Shown in pieces: positions 5,460-5,587 of a DNA stretch of 5,587 nt. This DNA is from Coprococcus sp. GTDB lineage: Bacteria > Bacillota > Clostridia > Lachnospirales > Lachnospiraceae. The stretch lies in the NCBI GenBank assembly GCA_016297495.1, contig JAEDGN010000103.1, positions 1 through 5,587 of the forward strand, given 5' to 3'. The translations under genes and the position numbers were made by a program. Numbering within the stretch: the first letter of the stretch is position 1; each line of letters starts with the position of its first letter. The notes below the pieces were generated by a model that made no database searches, was not told where the DNA came from, and saw only the letters and a program-made list of their open reading frames with translations.

Positions 5460-5587
5460 ATGCAGGGATATACGATTGATGAAATGGAAATCGGACAGAA
5501 AGCGACTTTTTCAAAAACAATATCCGAGTCGGATGTTTATATGTTTGCCGGTGTAACGGGAGATGTCAATCCGGCGCATGTGAATGA
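5460..5587 (+). CDS. MaoC/PhaJ-like (R)-specific enoyl-CoA hydratase, N-terminal part
   Basis: The gene opens at ATG 5460 and runs off the window after 42 full codons. A strong AGGAGGT site (5447-5453) overlaps the TAG stop of the CoA-transferase, so the two are translationally coupled. The residues fit the start of the hot-dog-fold MaoC family: MQGYTIDEMEIGQKATF, then ISESDVYMFAGVTGDVNP and AHVN. Asp35 and His40 in GDVNPAH match the Asp/His pair of the hydratase motif (D-x-N-P-x-H) in PhaJ-type (R)-specific enoyl-CoA hydratases. These add water to trans-2-enoyl-CoA to give (R)-3-hydroxyacyl-CoA, or run the reverse dehydration. Full members are about 130-150 residues, so most of the protein lies outside the window. 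After the CoA-transferase it would handle the CoA ester just formed. Confidence 0.85.
   Translation, partial: MQGYTIDEMEIGQKATFSKTISESDVYMFAGVTGDVNPAHVN

Overview
The window looks like a low-to-moderate GC Gram-positive anaerobe of the Clostridia, plausibly Lachnospiraceae-like. This rests on the form of the 23S rRNA 3' end, Firmicutes-type tRNAs, strong purine-rich Shine-Dalgarno sites, TTGACA/TATAAT-type promoters and clostridial-looking CoA enzymes. The exact taxon cannot be read from this stretch. All genes are on the + strand.

Bases 1-456 are the tail of a stable-RNA locus. They hold the last ~50 bases of 23S rRNA, a spacer with a hairpin, tRNA-Asn(GTT), tRNA-Glu(TTC), a near-perfect vegetative promoter, tRNA-Cys(GCA) and an intrinsic terminator. 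No 5S rRNA gene lies between the 23S and the tRNAs.

Bases 507-1433 carry a LysR-type regulator with its own promoter; the start is at 561, not at the upstream TTG. A 334-base non-coding region follows (1434-1767). It holds a hairpin just after the regulator, two dyads sharing the half-site TTCAT/ATGAA, and a promoter with a good extended -10 and a poor -35. This is the usual arrangement for an activator-dependent LysR target.

Bases 1768 to the right edge form a probable catabolic operon: an alpha/beta-hydrolase, a GntP-family carboxylate permease, a family I CoA-transferase of the 4-hydroxybutyrate/butyrate type, and the start of a MaoC/PhaJ-type (R)-enoyl-CoA hydratase, cut by the window edge. 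Gaps are 54, 63 and 11 bases, with no convincing internal terminator or promoter.

Read together, the operon suggests release of a hydroxy acid from an ester or amide (hydrolase), its import (permease), activation to a CoA thioester (CoA-transferase) and dehydration to an enoyl-CoA (hydratase run in reverse). (R)-3-hydroxybutyrate or a related short 3-hydroxy acid fits best, but the substrate is an inference. No mobile element, CRISPR array or phage gene was seen.
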